Positions 51,701-62,079 of a stretch of 64,000 bases of DNA are shown in pieces. The notes below the pieces were generated by a model. The model made no database searches. It had not been told where the DNA came from and saw nothing but the letters and a program-made list of their open reading frames with translations. A program made the position numbers and the translations under genes. Numbering within the stretch: the first letter of the stretch is position 1; the number at the start of each line of letters is the position of its first letter. The stretch is from Alviniconcha marisindica (lineage: Eukaryota > Mollusca > Gastropoda > Provannidae), in assembly GCA_018857735.1 (NCBI GenBank), contig JABMCL010002135.1:1-64000 (forward strand), read 5' to 3'.

Positions 51701-54700
51701 AAATAGTAAACAATTGTATTGTTCTTTCTTCAGCTGGTTGGTACAGGGCCAGGAGTGAGCTAGGGAGAAATAGAAAAGACTAATTGTCGTTGGTGTGGGT
51801 GTGGGGTGGGTGTTAATGAATACGCTTTATTTCAGATTATTCTTGAGGATAGTAGACTTTGGGTATTGTTATTGTATGTTAAACATGTACACGTAGTACC
51901 CAGTAAGTGGTCATAGGCATGTCATTCAAACATTTTTGCTTTTAACGAATATGCTTTATTACAAATGACTCTCGGGGATAATAGAGAGACTTTGGGTGTT
52001 GTTATTTTATGTTAAATGTGTACACATAGTACCCAGTAAGTGGACATAGGCATGTCGTTAGAACTTTGCATCTTTTTACTTTTCTTTTTCACCCCTTTAA
52101 ACTTGAGAAACAATGAGGCCCAGGCCACAGCAATGACACTGCCTGATGCAGAGCCACCATTTTATTGGGATTTTTATTTGACTTGTGTTCTGGCGGAATG
52201 GTCATTTATGTTTGGATGTTTGTGATTGGCCAGGATGTGAAAGTTTCATGAAAGTGTCACTTAGTGACTGACAAGCGTCTGTGCTTGTGATTGGCCATTT
52301 GCCAGGATGTGAATATGCAACATTTTTTTATTTTATTTTTGCCGTAAAATGTGAATTGTGTCTAAATGCAGCCATATTTTGTATTGTCTGGTTAAGATAA
52401 GTGCAGTTGTGTCTGGATGTTTGTGATTGGTCAGGATGTAAAAGTGCGAATTGTGTTTGTGGTTGGCCAGGATGTAAAAATGCTGTGCTTGTGATTGGCC
52501 AGGATGTAAAACTGCTAATTGTGTCTGTGTTTGTGATTGGCCAGTATGTAAAACTGCTAATTGTGTCTGTGTTTGTGATTGGCCAGGATGTAAAAGAGCT
52601 GCAACTGACAAAGAACCCAGCAACAGAGAAGACTAAGTCTGCGGAAAAAGGTGACGGGTACATTGACATGCAGGTGTCAGACTACATCTGTCCTGTGGTC
52701 GGCATTGAAATGAGTGGACAGTACAGGTACGTACCCATTCCTTATAGGCTTTGGGGTTTTCTTGTAGGTTCTGGGCTAAATGCCTCTTTTGTTTCCAAAA
52801 GATTTATGCCATTAGCACTACATCTTGCTGCACATCTGAGAGACCACATCTTGGAAAACAAACTAAAATGTTCATCAGATCCAAAAGATTTATGCCATTA
52901 GCACAGCGTATTCCATGATGAGAGACCACATCTTGAAAAACAAACTAAACTGCTCATTATCAGATCCAAAAGATTTATGCCATTAGCACTACCAGTGTAT
53001 TCCATGATGAGAGACCACATCTTGAAAAACAAACTAAACTGCTCATTATCAGATCCAAAAGATTTATGCCATTAGCAGTGTATTCTATGATCAGAGACCA
53101 CATCTTGAAAAACAAACTCAAATGCTCATTATCAGATCTATTTCTTGTTAGAATTATTTACACAAATTACAGTGGATTACGACAGAGGTGCTGGGACCAT
53201 GTCTGTTTTTAACAAAACTTTGGCTCAAAGTTTGAAACTTGAATGCCGTTTTTCTTTTCTTTTCCACGGTTTGTGTGGGTTTGGGGTATATATGTATCTA
53301 TAATATGTATTCTGTTAGGTGTGTATTACATTTTCATGTGTTGGCCATTTAGTGGGTTTCTAGCAATTCTTTCACAAGTTATTCTCATGTATTTAGAGAA
53401 ATGTTTGGAAATGAAGGGCATGTCCTCACAGTGGCACAGCCATTTGCGGCAGTGAACATGTGCACGAGCCTACAGTGCAGTTGTTTTTAAAGCCACAGCC
53501 ATTGGGCGCTTTTCTCTCTGTCACAGATTCTGCTTCCTGTGGTCTTGTGGGTGCGTGTTGTCCGAGCGTGCGCTGAAAGAAATCAAAATGGAGACTTGTC
53601 ACAAGGTAGGTGGCACACTCCGAGCATTGCTTTCCGGCACCTTCCTCCAAACTCTGCCAGATTTAGTTACGCCACTGAAGGGCACTCTTTATCTCCGCGC
53701 AGCTGTCCAGCGACGCGGTCAGCGCCCTCCGAAAGGTTTGGGGTACTGATAAGACTGTGGAAGCAACCTAGCGCCCAAGCACGCACGTAAACATGAGACG
53801 CATCCACCCTGGGTTAATAAAAAAGGTTCCATGTTGATTCAAACAACTTTGGTTTTATTTGAGCTGGTGTAAGCAACATGGCAACATAAAACAAACGTCT
53901 GATATAATTTGAGTTGTTTGTAACAAACTGACTCCTGTTTGAGCACCAACAAAAAACTGCTCGTTGGCTGACAGTTTTCTGGACCCTATGGCGTAACTAA
54001 ATACGGCAGTGATTGAAGGAAGGATGTCATAAACCAGTGCTTGGAGTTTGGGTAGGTGGGTGTTGCATGAGTGAGCGCTGAAGGTGAAAGAAATCAAGAT
54101 TCAGTCTTGTCACAAAGAAGATGCGTAGATATTATATATTGTCCTGGCGAGTGCTAAAAGAAATCGGGATCCAGATTTGTCACAGGGTATATCCGATATA
54201 ATTGAGTACTTTCAGCTTGCAGAAGGTAGTTCTGTTGTATGTGCAGTTCCTCTCCGTGGACAGTGTCAAAGATTTTGTCTTACAGTAAGTTGGACAAGAC
54301 TTGTGGGTCTGTGTGTTAGTCTGAAGGGTGTACAGTGTGGGTGATTTCGTATCTGTAGGGTGTACAGTTTGGACTGTTTTGTCTTGGGCAAGATTTGTGG
54401 GTCTGTATGTTAGTCTGTTGAATGTACAGTGTAGTTATGGTTATCCTGGGCAAGATTTGTGGGTCTTTGTGTTAGACTGTTGAATGTACAGTGTGGTTAT
54501 GGTTATCTTAGGCAAGATTTGTGGGTCTGTGTGTTAGACTGTTGAATGTACAGTGTGGTTATGGTTATCTTAGGCAAGATTTGTGGGTCTGTGTGTTAGA
54601 CTGTTGAATGTACAGTGTGGTTATGGTTATCTTAGGCAAGATCTGTGGGTCTGTGTTAGTCTCTAGGGTGTACAGTGTGGCTGTTTTTGTCCATGTAACA

Positions 54701-57700
54701 TTGTTGTTGGCTTGCCTTGACTCTGCATGCTGTATGGTGATGTACAGTGTGGCTGTTTTTGTCCATGTACACATTGTCTTTGACCAGCCTTGACTCTGCA
54801 TGCTGTACAGTGATGTACAGTGTGGCTGTTTTTTGTCCATGTACACATTGTCTTTGACCAGCCTTGACTCTGCATGCTGTATGGTGATGTACAGTGTGGC
54901 TATTTTTGTCCATGTACACATTGTCGTTGGCTTGCCTTGACTCTGCATGCTGTATGGTGATGTACAGTGTGGCTATTTTTGTCCATGTACACACCGTCTT
55001 TGGCTTGCCTTGACTCTGCCTGCTGTGTGATGATTTACAGTGTGGCTGTTTTTGTCCATGTCTTTGCCCTGCTTTTACTCTTCCTGCTGTGTGATGATTT
55101 ACAACGTGGCTGTTTTTTCCATGTCTTTGCCCTGCTTTTACTCTTCCTGCTGTGTGATGATTTACAACGTGGCTGTTTTTGTCCATGTCTTTGCCCTGCT
55201 TTTACTCTTCCTGCTGTGTGATGATTTACAATGTGGCTGTTTTCGTCCATGTCTTTGCCCTGCTTTTACTCTTCCTGCTGTTGGGTGATTTACAATGTGG
55301 CTGTTTTTGTCCATGTCTTTGCCCTGCTTTTACTCTGCCTGCTGTGTGGTGATTTGCAGTGTGGCAAAGGCTTCACAGACAATGACATAGTGATGATGAA
55401 TGGAAGTGAAGAGGACACGACTCTCAACAAGTACAAGATGGACTACAGGAGGATGCAGGCCAGACTGGCCAAGGTGAGCTGGGCTCCTTCCTTAACAAAA
55501 TCAGCTGTTCCAGCCTCTTAAATCCTGTCTTAACTGCACGTTCAGCGTGAGCGCCATCATTTTATGGCTGGTTCACAAACTGTTTGCGTATAGTTCACGC
55601 ACCACAGCACGCTACACAGATCTAGCTCTGCATTCTCCGTCTAGCGCAGGCAAAGCGGTTTCCTGATTTGCCAGTTGGGTCACTTCATTTTTTAATTTTT
55701 TTTAATGCACGACCCGCCAGGTCAGCACTCATCATTTTGTCTTCAGTACTGGACCAAAGATTTGATGCCATGTTGTCTTCAGTATTAGACCAAAGATGTG
55801 GTGCCATTTTGTCTTCAGTATTAGACCAAAGAGCTGGTGCCATTTTGTCTTCAGTATTGTTCCTAAGATCTGATGCCATGTTGTCTTCAGTATTGGACCA
55901 AAGATCTGATGCCATGTTGTCTTCCGTATTGGACCAAAGATCTGGTGCCTTTTTGTCTTTGCTTTTGAGTCAGAGCTTTGCTTGTTTTGTCAGGAGTTTA
56001 TTATCTCGAACCGGTGACCATTAAGGGCACACTGATTTCTTTGCCATTCCCTGGATATTGTGTGTGGGATAAACCAGCAGTTTGCTTTCGTATTGCTGCT
56101 GTGAAGGCAGAACATTTCCTGTTCATTCACCACATGACCATGATGATGTTCAGCCTCACTTGCTTGCACCGCAGACCTGAATGTGGCGTCCAAGTTGGGA
56201 ACGAGTTCTGCGCTTAGTAAGAAGGAATTCCGTTTTTGCACACTTCACATGCTTAAGTGAACAGTTGTTGAAGAAGAACGTACAGTAACTATTTACTTGT
56301 ATCCACTGTTCAGCAGCAAACGGTCAAACACCCAAGACTTGGTACTCAAGTTTTCAGAGCATTACAGGTGTTTGCTTTAGATTTCACAGGTATTTTATTC
56401 AGATTTTAGAGGCATTTCTTTGGTTGTGGACAAGCTGGTCTGTACAGTGACAGATAGGCCTGCTGTTATTTGAGAAATTTGGTTGTCAGAAACAGTTGTT
56501 CTGTGGGAGTCAGAAACAGCTGTTCTGTGGGAGTCAGAAACAGCTGTTCTGTGGGAGTCAGAAGCAGTTGTTCTGTTGGTGTCTGAAACAGCTGCTCTGT
56601 GGGTGCCTGAAACAGCTGTTCTGTGGGAGTCAGGAACAGCTGCTTTGTGGGTATCAGAAACAGCTGTTCTGTGGGAGTCAGAAACAGCTGTTCTGTGGGA
56701 GTCAGAAGCAGTTGTTCTGTGGGAGTCAGAAGCAGTTGTTCTGTGGGTGTCTGAAACAGCTGCTCTGTGGGAGTCAGGAACAGCTGCTCTGTGGGTGTCT
56801 GAAACAGCTGCTCTGTGGGTGTCTGAAACAGCTGCTCTGTGGGAGTCAGGAACAGCTGCTTTGTGGGTATCAGAAACAGCTGTTCTATGGGAGTCAGAAA
56901 CAGCTGTTCTGTAGGAGTCAGAAGCAGTTGTTCTGTGGGTGTCTGAAACAGCTTCTCTGTGGGTGTCTGAAACAGCTGCTCTGTGGGTGTCTGAAACAGC
57001 TGCTCCGTGGGTGTCTGAAACAGCTGCTCTGTGGGTGTCTGAAACAGCTGCTCTGTGGGAGTCAGGAACAGCTGCTTCTGTGGGAGTCAGAACAGCTGCT
57101 TCTGTGGGTGTCTGAAACAGCTGTCTCTGTGGGTGTCAGAAACAGCTGCTCTGTGGGAGTCAGAAACAGCTGCTCTGTGGGAGTCAGGAACAGCTGCTTG
57201 TGGGGTCAGAAACAGCTGCTTGTGGGAGTCAGAAACAGCTGCTTGTGGGAGTCAGAACAGCTGCTCTGTGGGAGTCAGAACAGCTGCTGTGGGAGTCAGA
57301 AACAGCTGCTCTGTGGGAGTCAGAACAGCTGTTCTGTGGGAGTCAGAACAGCTGTTCTGTGGGAGTCAGAAGCAGTGTTCTGTGGGTGTCTGAAACAGCT
57401 GCTCTGTGGGAGTCAGAACAGCTGCTTTGTGGGAGTCAGGAACAGCTGCTTTGTGGGTCGAACAGCTGCTTTGTGGGTATCAGAAACAGCTGCTCTGTGG
57501 GAGTCAGAAACAGTGTTCTGTGGGAGTCAGGAACAGCTGCTTTGTGGGAGTCAGGAACAGCTTCTTTGTGGGTATCAGAAACAGCTTCTTTGTGGGTATC
57601 AGAAACAGCTGCTCTGTGGGAGTCAGAAACAGTGTTCTTTGGGAGTCAGGAACAGCTGCTCTGTGGGAGCCAGAAACAGCTGCTCTGTGGGAGCCAGAAA

Positions 57701-59988
57701 CAGCTGCTGTGTGGGAGTCAGAAACAGCTGCTCTGTGGGAGTCAGAAGTAGTGTTCTGTGGGAGTCAGGAACAGCTGTTCTGTGGGAGTCAGAAGCAGTT
57801 GTTCTGTGGGTGTCTGAAACAGCTGCTCTGTGGGTGTCTGAAACAGCTGCTCTGTGGGTGCCTGAAACAGCTGCTCTGTGGGTACCTGAAACAGCTGCTC
57901 TGTGGGAGTCAGGAACAGCTGCTTTGTGAGAGTCAGGAACAGCTGTTCTGTGGGAGTCAGGAACAGCTGCTTTGTGAGAGTCAGGAACAGCTGTTCTGTG
58001 GGAGTCAGGAACAGCTGCTCTGTGGGAGTCAGGAACAGCTGCTTTGTGAGAGTCAGGAACAGCTGTTCTGTGGGAGTCAGGAACAGCTGCTCTGTGGGAG
58101 TCAGAAACAGCTGTTCTGTGGGAGTCGGAAACAGCTGTTCTGTGGGAGTCAGAAGCAGCTGTTCTGTGGGAGTCAGAAGCAGCTGTTCTGTGGGAGTCAG
58201 AAGCAGCTGTTCTGTGGGAGTCAGAAGCAGTTGTTCTGTGTGAGTCAGGAACAGCTGCTCTGCAGGAGTCAGGAACAGCTGCTCTGTGGGAGTCAGGAAC
58301 AGCTGCTCTGTGGGAGTCAGAAACAGCTGCTCTGCGGGAGTGTTGTGGTGTGGGCTCCAGGCTGCCTGGCATGGCTCTGCCTGTAACTCATGCTGGGAAC
58401 AGTCAGTCCCTCAGCATAAGCAGACATTTTAGGTGATACCTGTCCACAAGCATTTTTTGTTTGTTTTAGGTTCTGCATCATGGGTGTTGCTAACCACTGA
58501 CTAGGGTCCTATCATATATATATATTGATTTTTATTTCATACAGCACTTTGCAGCGCTCTTGTTGCGTGTGATTCTGAATGAGTGACTGTAGCCTTTTTG
58601 TAGTGTTTTTTGAATCTCCGCTGAAGTGATGTACTTATGGCACTGTTTGGGTTGTTACATGGCTGGTTCCACGTGAAAGTGCTGCCAGTTCAGCACACAT
58701 TCTGTGTACACCATGGTATACAACCGTGCACCAGTTTACAGTATCACTTCATTAACCTTTCTGGCCACTATGACAGTGTTTGAGTTTGACTGTATTACAG
58801 ACAGTTGCTTTCTTTTCACTTACAGAAGGCCAAGAAAGCTGGAAAACACACTGCACCAGCAGAGACATGTACATCAGAAGGTGAGCAGTGTTCATCGTCA
58901 CAATTTCGCATACATGTGCCTTGTGGGGGGGAGGGGGGGGGTGTAAGTTTTTTAAAGTTTTTTTTAACCTATATTTTAGACCAGTTTGTGTGCTGTATTC
59001 AGTTGCACAGTGGTGTATGCTTCAATCACGCTTGTAATTCTGGTTCCATCCCTGCCACCACAGCACAACCCCACCCATCCTCCCCCTCTGAAGAACGAAT
59101 TAGTTTTCCCCATCTTCGGTGTTAGTGTTAAAGGTGCGTACAGTTTCTGCCCAGGCCTCCCTGTTCTTCCTCATGTGGGACCCCAGTCTCTAAACAGAGA
59201 CAGTTCTGAAGACAAACATGCATGTTTAAATTGCCTGTGGATGACTTTCCTGAAGACAAACATGCATGTTTAAATTGCCTGTGGATGACTTTCCTGAAGA
59301 CGGAACATGCATGTTTAAATTGCCTGTGGATGATTTTCCTGAAGACAAAATATGCGTGTTTAAATTGCCTGTGGATGATTTTCCTGAAGACAAAACATGC
59401 GTGTTTAAATTGCCTGTGGATGATTTTCCTGAAGACAAAACATGCATGTTTAAATTGCCTGTGGATGACTTTCCTGAAGACAAAACATGCATGTTTAAAT
59501 TGCCTGTGGATGACTTTCCTGAAGACAAAACATGCATGTTTAAATTGCCTGTGGATGACTTTCCTGAAGACAAAACATGCATGTTTAAATTGCCTGGGGA
59601 TGATTTTCCAGAGGGCGCCACCAGTGCCAAGAGACCCTGCCCTGAACCCTCCACGTCCTCCTCCCCTTCCACCAGCGGTGCTGCCGGCAGCTCCAAGTTG
59701 ACCAATGGGACAGCTCAGCACAGCTCCAAGCTGGCCAATGGGAGCAGCAGAGAAAGCAAGGTGACCAATGGAGGCAAAGGAGACAGCAAGCTAGCCAATG
59801 GGAGCAAGGGAGGCAGCAGCAAGGTGACCAATGGGAAGGAAGGAGACAGCCGACCAGCCAAGAGCTGCAAGACCATCCAGGATGACCCCAAGGCCAGCAC
59901 CGTGTACAAGTCGCTGTTCAACACCTGCGACAAGGCCAAGAGGCAGACTCAAGGACACTGGGTCACCTACAACCCACAATATTTTTGA
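48395..59988 (+). CDS. RTF2: Replication termination factor 2 (RTF2 homologue), eight exons
   Basis: RTF2 is a nuclear, PCNA-associated protein with two RING/U-box-like half-domains that regulates stalled replication forks and, in animals, RNase H2 and DDI1/2-linked fork restart. Exons join in phase to give MGCDGGTIPKREELVRTKKK, then WRNCAISQETLVPPIMACEL, GRLYNKESVLEFLIDRNKF, YICPVVGIEMSGQYRFCFLW, SCGCVLSERALKEIKMETCH and KCGKGFTDNDIVMMNGSEE. A disordered lysine/serine-rich region and the conserved end YKSLFNTCDKAK ... HWVTYNPQYF follow. The zinc-binding-type cysteines and histidine of the Rtf2 domain are present. The start of exon 8 is uncertain because of a coding tandem array; with a 59300 start the protein would be about 443 residues, against 306 in human. 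Confidence 0.93.
48721..48780. repeat. (CA)n microsatellite
   Basis: About 58 bp of CA repeat in RTF2 intron 1. Confidence 0.97.
49518..49612 (+). CDS. RTF2: RTF2 exon 2
   Basis: The acceptor is TTTTCAG and the donor GGAAG|GTGAGT. It encodes KDKMADLAFKWRNCAISQET through PPIMACELG with a split Arg. This is the first U-box-like segment. Confidence 0.94.
50355..50525. repeat. Diverged dispersed repeat (family of 13345)
   Basis: GTAAGTATGTAGCTGGTTTT with GTGCCCAATCAACCTGG resembles the (TAAG)n / GTGTTTTACGCCCAGTCAAC repeat. The match is weak. Confidence 0.35.
50528..50680. repeat. 76-bp tandem duplication (RTF2 intron 2)
   Basis: The segment from AACATAATAACAATGTTGGT through TTCACCAGGTCTTTTCTGGC to CCTTGTAGTTTG occurs twice, almost identical. 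Confidence 0.9.
50691..51165. mobile_element. Inverted-repeat element B, copy 2 (uninterrupted)
   Basis: The terminal inverted repeats are CCAGTAAACATGCTGGATC at the left and, as complement at the right, CCAGTAAGCATGCTGGATT. Internally the segment GAAGCAAGCTGGTGTGCAGG with AATCATC occurs twice, so the element also carries an internal duplication. It matches 26267-27098 outside the element A insertion. Non-coding. Confidence 0.75.
51582..51672 (+). CDS. RTF2: RTF2 exon 3
   Basis: The acceptor is TTATTTTCAG and the donor CTCAAG|GTTTGG. It encodes LYNKESVLEFLIDRNKFESA to FVHLRGLK, phase 0 at its end. Confidence 0.94.
52225..52586. repeat. Degenerate ~36-45-bp array seeded on the exon 4 acceptor
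   Basis: Copies of GTGATTGGCCAGGATGTAAAA occur near 52224, 52290, 52425, 52461, 52494 and 52537 before the real acceptor at 52586. Each keeps CAG|GATGT(G/A)AA or a one-base variant. Confidence 0.9.
52587..52726 (+). CDS. RTF2: RTF2 exon 4
   Basis: The acceptor is GATTGGCCAG and the donor TACAG|GTACGT. It encodes DVKELQLTKNPATEKTKSAE through YICPVVGIEMSGQY. The acceptor with the first 7-9 exon bases is repeated about six times in the 350 bp upstream. Confidence 0.94.
52795..53145. repeat. ~87-bp tandem array (RTF2 intron 4)
   Basis: About four units contain CAAAAGATTTATGCCATTAG, AGAGACCACATCTTGAAAAA and CAAACTAAACTGCTCATTAT. The first unit is shorter. Confidence 0.9.
53527..53605 (+). CDS. 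RTF2: RTF2 exon 5
   Basis: The acceptor is TCTGTCACAG and the donor CACAAG|GTAGGT. It encodes (R)FCFLWSCGCVLSERALKEIK METCHK, the central cysteine-rich part of the domain. Confidence 0.95.
53610..54130. repeat. Dispersed repeat related to 13582-13760 (RTF2 intron 5)
   Basis: GCATTGCTTTCCGGCACCTT with CCTCCAAACTCTG, and GAAGGATGTCATAAACCAGT with GCTTGGAGTTTG, are homologous to the 82-bp unit at 13582. The rest is unassigned. Confidence 0.5.
54240..55359. repeat. ~60-75-bp tandem array seeded on the exon 6 acceptor
   Basis: About sixteen units. The first group is TGTACAGTGTGGTTATGGTT with ATCTTAGGCAAGATTTGTGG. The second is TGTACAGTGTGGCTGTTTTT with GTCCATGTACACATTGTC and TTGACTCTGCATGCTG. 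The last group is GATTTACAATGTGGCTGTTT with CTTTGCCCTGCTTTTACTC. All carry a version of ACAG|TGTGG at the place of the real junction TTTGCAG|TGTGGC. Confidence 0.92.
55360..55473 (+). CDS. RTF2: RTF2 exon 6
   Basis: The acceptor is GATTTGCAG|TGTGGC and the donor GCCAAG|GTGAGC, phase 0, 38 codons: CGKGFTDNDIVMMNGSEED through YRRMQARLAK. Many copies of CAG|TGTGGC precede it. Confidence 0.95.
55735..55975. repeat. ~36-bp tandem array, seven copies (RTF2 intron 6)
   Basis: Units of TTGTCTTCAGTATTGGACCA with AAGATCTGATGCCATG. Confidence 0.92.
56480..58345. repeat. 24-bp minisatellite, about 78 copies (RTF2 intron 6)
   Basis: The unit is close to GTCAGAAACAGCTGTTCTGT with GGGA. CAGCTG (an E-box-type palindrome) is in nearly every unit. 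The 24-bp period keeps two or three frames open for up to 477 codons on one strand and 249 on the other. Occasional 22-, 23- and 25-bp units break any single frame, so coding is not supported. Confidence 0.96.
58530..58765 (-). mobile_element. SINE-2 body fragment
   Basis: Complement match to 39590-39830: CTTGTTGCGTGTGATTCTGA, GAATCTCCGCTGAAGTGATG, TGTTACATGGCTGG, TCAGCACACATTCTGTGTAC and GCACCAGTTTACAGTATCAC. No head is seen. Confidence 0.65.
58826..58880 (+). CDS. RTF2: RTF2 exon 7
   Basis: The acceptor is TTTCACTTACAG and the donor TCAGAAG|GTGAGC. It encodes KAKKAGKHTAPAETCTSE plus one base (phase 1). It is small, and is supported by good splice sites and the lysine-rich linker expected after the Rtf2 domain. 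Confidence 0.8.
58925..59199 (+). other. RTF2 intron 7, with a possible skipped or alternative exon
   Basis: After the CCACCACAG acceptor-like site near 59062 an in-phase stretch reads AQPHPSSPSEERISFPHLR before a stop. A convincing donor is not evident, so I treat it as intron. Confidence 0.3.
59200..59988 (+). CDS. RTF2: RTF2 exon 8, with a 45-bp coding array at its start
   Basis: The exon ends at TGA 59986-59988 after HWVTYNPQYF. It reads continuously in one frame from 59254, through seven or eight 15-residue repeats of MFKLPVDDFPEDKTC, then SSKLTNG/SSKVTNG-type repeats. The natural acceptor seems to be AACAGAG|ACAGTTCT at 59200 (phase matches exon 7, giving DSSED). However, the first two repeat units are 44 bp instead of 45 and break the frame. 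An alternative acceptor, CCTGAAG|AC at 59300, is in phase. So the exon 5' boundary is ambiguous, or two bases are missing from the sequence. Confidence 0.75.
59208..59610 (+). repeat. 45-bp coding tandem array within RTF2 exon 8
   Basis: Nine units of GACAAAACATGCATGTTTAA with ATTGCCTGTGGATGACTTTCCTGAA. The first two are 44 bp, with AAA instead of AAAA. The in-frame peptide is acidic and hydrophobic with one cysteine per unit. Confidence 0.95.
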
Positions 59989-60180
59989 AAACATCCTAAG
60001 CCCTCAGTCCTTTTGAACGCAGCCGAAACCCACAGTCCTTTTGAACGCAGCCGAAACCCACAGTCTTTTTGAACGCAGCCGAAACCCACAGTCCTTTTGA
60101 ACGCAGCCGAAACCCACAGTCCTTTTGAACGCAGCCTAAACCCACCAGTGCTGTTGAGCATTGCCAGCAACTCCAAGTAC
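59989..60180 (+). repeat. 28-bp array at the start of the RTF2 3' UTR
   Basis: Five close copies of AGTCCTTTTGAACGCAGCCG with AAACCCAC begin 15 bases after the stop. The stop-codon segment itself (AACCCACAATATTTTTGAAA) looks like a diverged first unit. More diverged units continue to about 60350. Confidence 0.9.
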
Positions 60181-60349
60181 TTTCAAGGGTAGCCTCCATT
60201 CCGACGCAACTTTGGAATGTCAGAAGTGGCCCGGAGTATGTTTCATAGGGGTTCATGACCCACAGCACTTTTGAGGGTAGTCTACACTCCATGTGGGTTT
60301 GCACATAAATTTGGAACAAGAGATTCAAATCCCACATGACAGTTGAACG

Positions 60350-61062
60350 CAGTTTTCTGCAACACACGGTACAACAGACTTTATGTCAGACCAAAAATGA
60401 AGAAAAGGTTCGGAATTCTTTCGGACCATGGTGCCTCAGCCACCGTAAGCCATTGTTGTTGTTGCTACAGTCACAGAGAAGCAGGTAACTCAAGACAGTG
60501 TGATATGAAAGGGAATTTGTATTTGTTTTCAGTCTAATCATCAGTTTCCACGTTTTGGGGTGCTGAGAATTACCACAAAGTTATAGACGATCTCAGTGTA
60601 GATAGAAGCACAAGGGACACAACTCTTCAAGCATGGCTCCCCCTCCCCTCCCCCAAAGAAGATGGAGTTGCACTGTGAACTGAAATTGAGATTTGTGACT
60701 TTGCCAACAGTTGGGGCCTAATGGCAGAAACTGCGCAACACAAACAGTTGCAACTAGAGTTGCTGCCCACCAGGAAAAGAAGGATGACCTTCACGGGTAT
60801 ATTTACATGGGGTAATAGATCATACGAAATGAAGAGAAGAGCTGACAAAAACTGTGATGTTACTGTGGGGGTTCCACTGGGCTTTCAGCAAAGCTAATTG
60901 GAACTGAAACCCACAGTCAGCACTGCCATTACCTTAAAAAAAATAAAAAAAATATGAAGACTTCAGTTTTAATCTTTAACACATGTCCATATGTCAGTCT
61001 TGTGAATGTTTTACAAAGTTGTAAAGTAAATCAGTATGTGATGACCGATCCTGTTGCTGCCT

Positions 61063-61102
<40 letters not shown>

Positions 61103-61530
61103 CAGAGACACAGAGAGAGGTTGACAGCAGGGAGGAGAGGATTGTATTCTTCACTCACACATCAATACAAAACATTGATGTTTCACTCATTTATTTATTT
61201 TAATTTCCACATATTGCCAGTACACATTCAGGAAAACCTGAAGCAAAACAGGAATACTTGTATAATAATCAAACATGGAATCACAGCATTTAAAAAATAA
61301 ATTTAACCCAAAAAGGAAGGTTTCAAAAATGACGCAAATAATGAACTTGGGAATTGCACGAAAATTGTTCTATGGGGGAAAATGAAGACCAGGGACTGTT
61401 GTTTTAAAATCCGCACATCCTACAATCAACGTTCAGTAGATGCGATGACTTAAGAAGCTGGTGAACTGGCCACATCTTGAACATTGGCTAAAATTAGCAA
61501 ACTATGACTCCCTTGTGGAAAATATGGGCT
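60350..61530. other. RTF2 3' UTR or downstream flank, no gene
   Basis: Contains a (GT)n/(GA)n run at 61063-61105. No coding exon is supported. Confidence 0.45.
60942..60947 (+). terminator. Candidate poly(A) signal for RTF2
   Basis: AATAAA 954 bp after the stop, in an A-rich context. Further AATAAA motifs at 61296-61301 and 63176-63181 are alternatives. Confidence 0.3.
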
Positions 61531-61534
61531 GCCT

Positions 61535-61790
61535 TTGTTGAGTTCAGCACCCGGACAAGCAGTGCCACCCAATCCTATCGGTGTATGTGATGGTTATTTA
61601 TTGAAGGGTAGAACAGCTGCAAGAGCAGTGCTGCCCAGTTCTATCAGTGTATGTGATGGTTATTTATTTAAGGGTAAAATAGCCGCAAGAGATGTGCTAC
61701 CCAGTTTTATCAGCATCTGTGGTGTTTGTTTATTTATTTAAGGGTAGAACAGCGGTGAGAGACATGCTACACAGTTCTTTCAGTGTACGT
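61535..61790. repeat. ~65-bp tandem array, four copies
   Basis: Units of GTGCTGCCCAGTTCTATCAG, TGTATGTGATGGTTATTTAT and AAGGGTAGAACAGCTGCAAG. Confidence 0.88.
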
Positions 61791-62079
61791 GACATTTAAG
61801 TGGAATCCAACCACATATGCCAGGTACCATGAAAATGTAGATTAAGTGCAAATTGAAATACTTCCATTTGCAAGCTTCATATGGTTTCTGTATCAATACT
61901 CGTGTCACAAAAATACTTTTTGGCTTCCAATTTGAGTCCCTTCAGGCATATCCTTGTCGATTTGCTCTTTACAAGATAAGAGCAGAAAGGGTTGGCTTGG
62001 GACATAAAACCCACATGTGCTGGCCTCAAAATACCCCCTGTTTCATAACAAAGGCTTACCTACAATATCTGTTTGGCAG

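Noticed and set aside
56496..57929. 477-codon open frame on the plus strand and a 249-codon frame on the minus strand
   Set aside because: Both are translations of a 24-bp tandem repeat. They change frame with unit-length variants and lie inside RTF2 intron 6.
59062..59125. Extra RTF2 exon reading AQPHPSSPSEERISF
   Set aside because: It has an acceptable acceptor and phase, but I could not find a good donor and a stop follows. Kept as a low-confidence note only.
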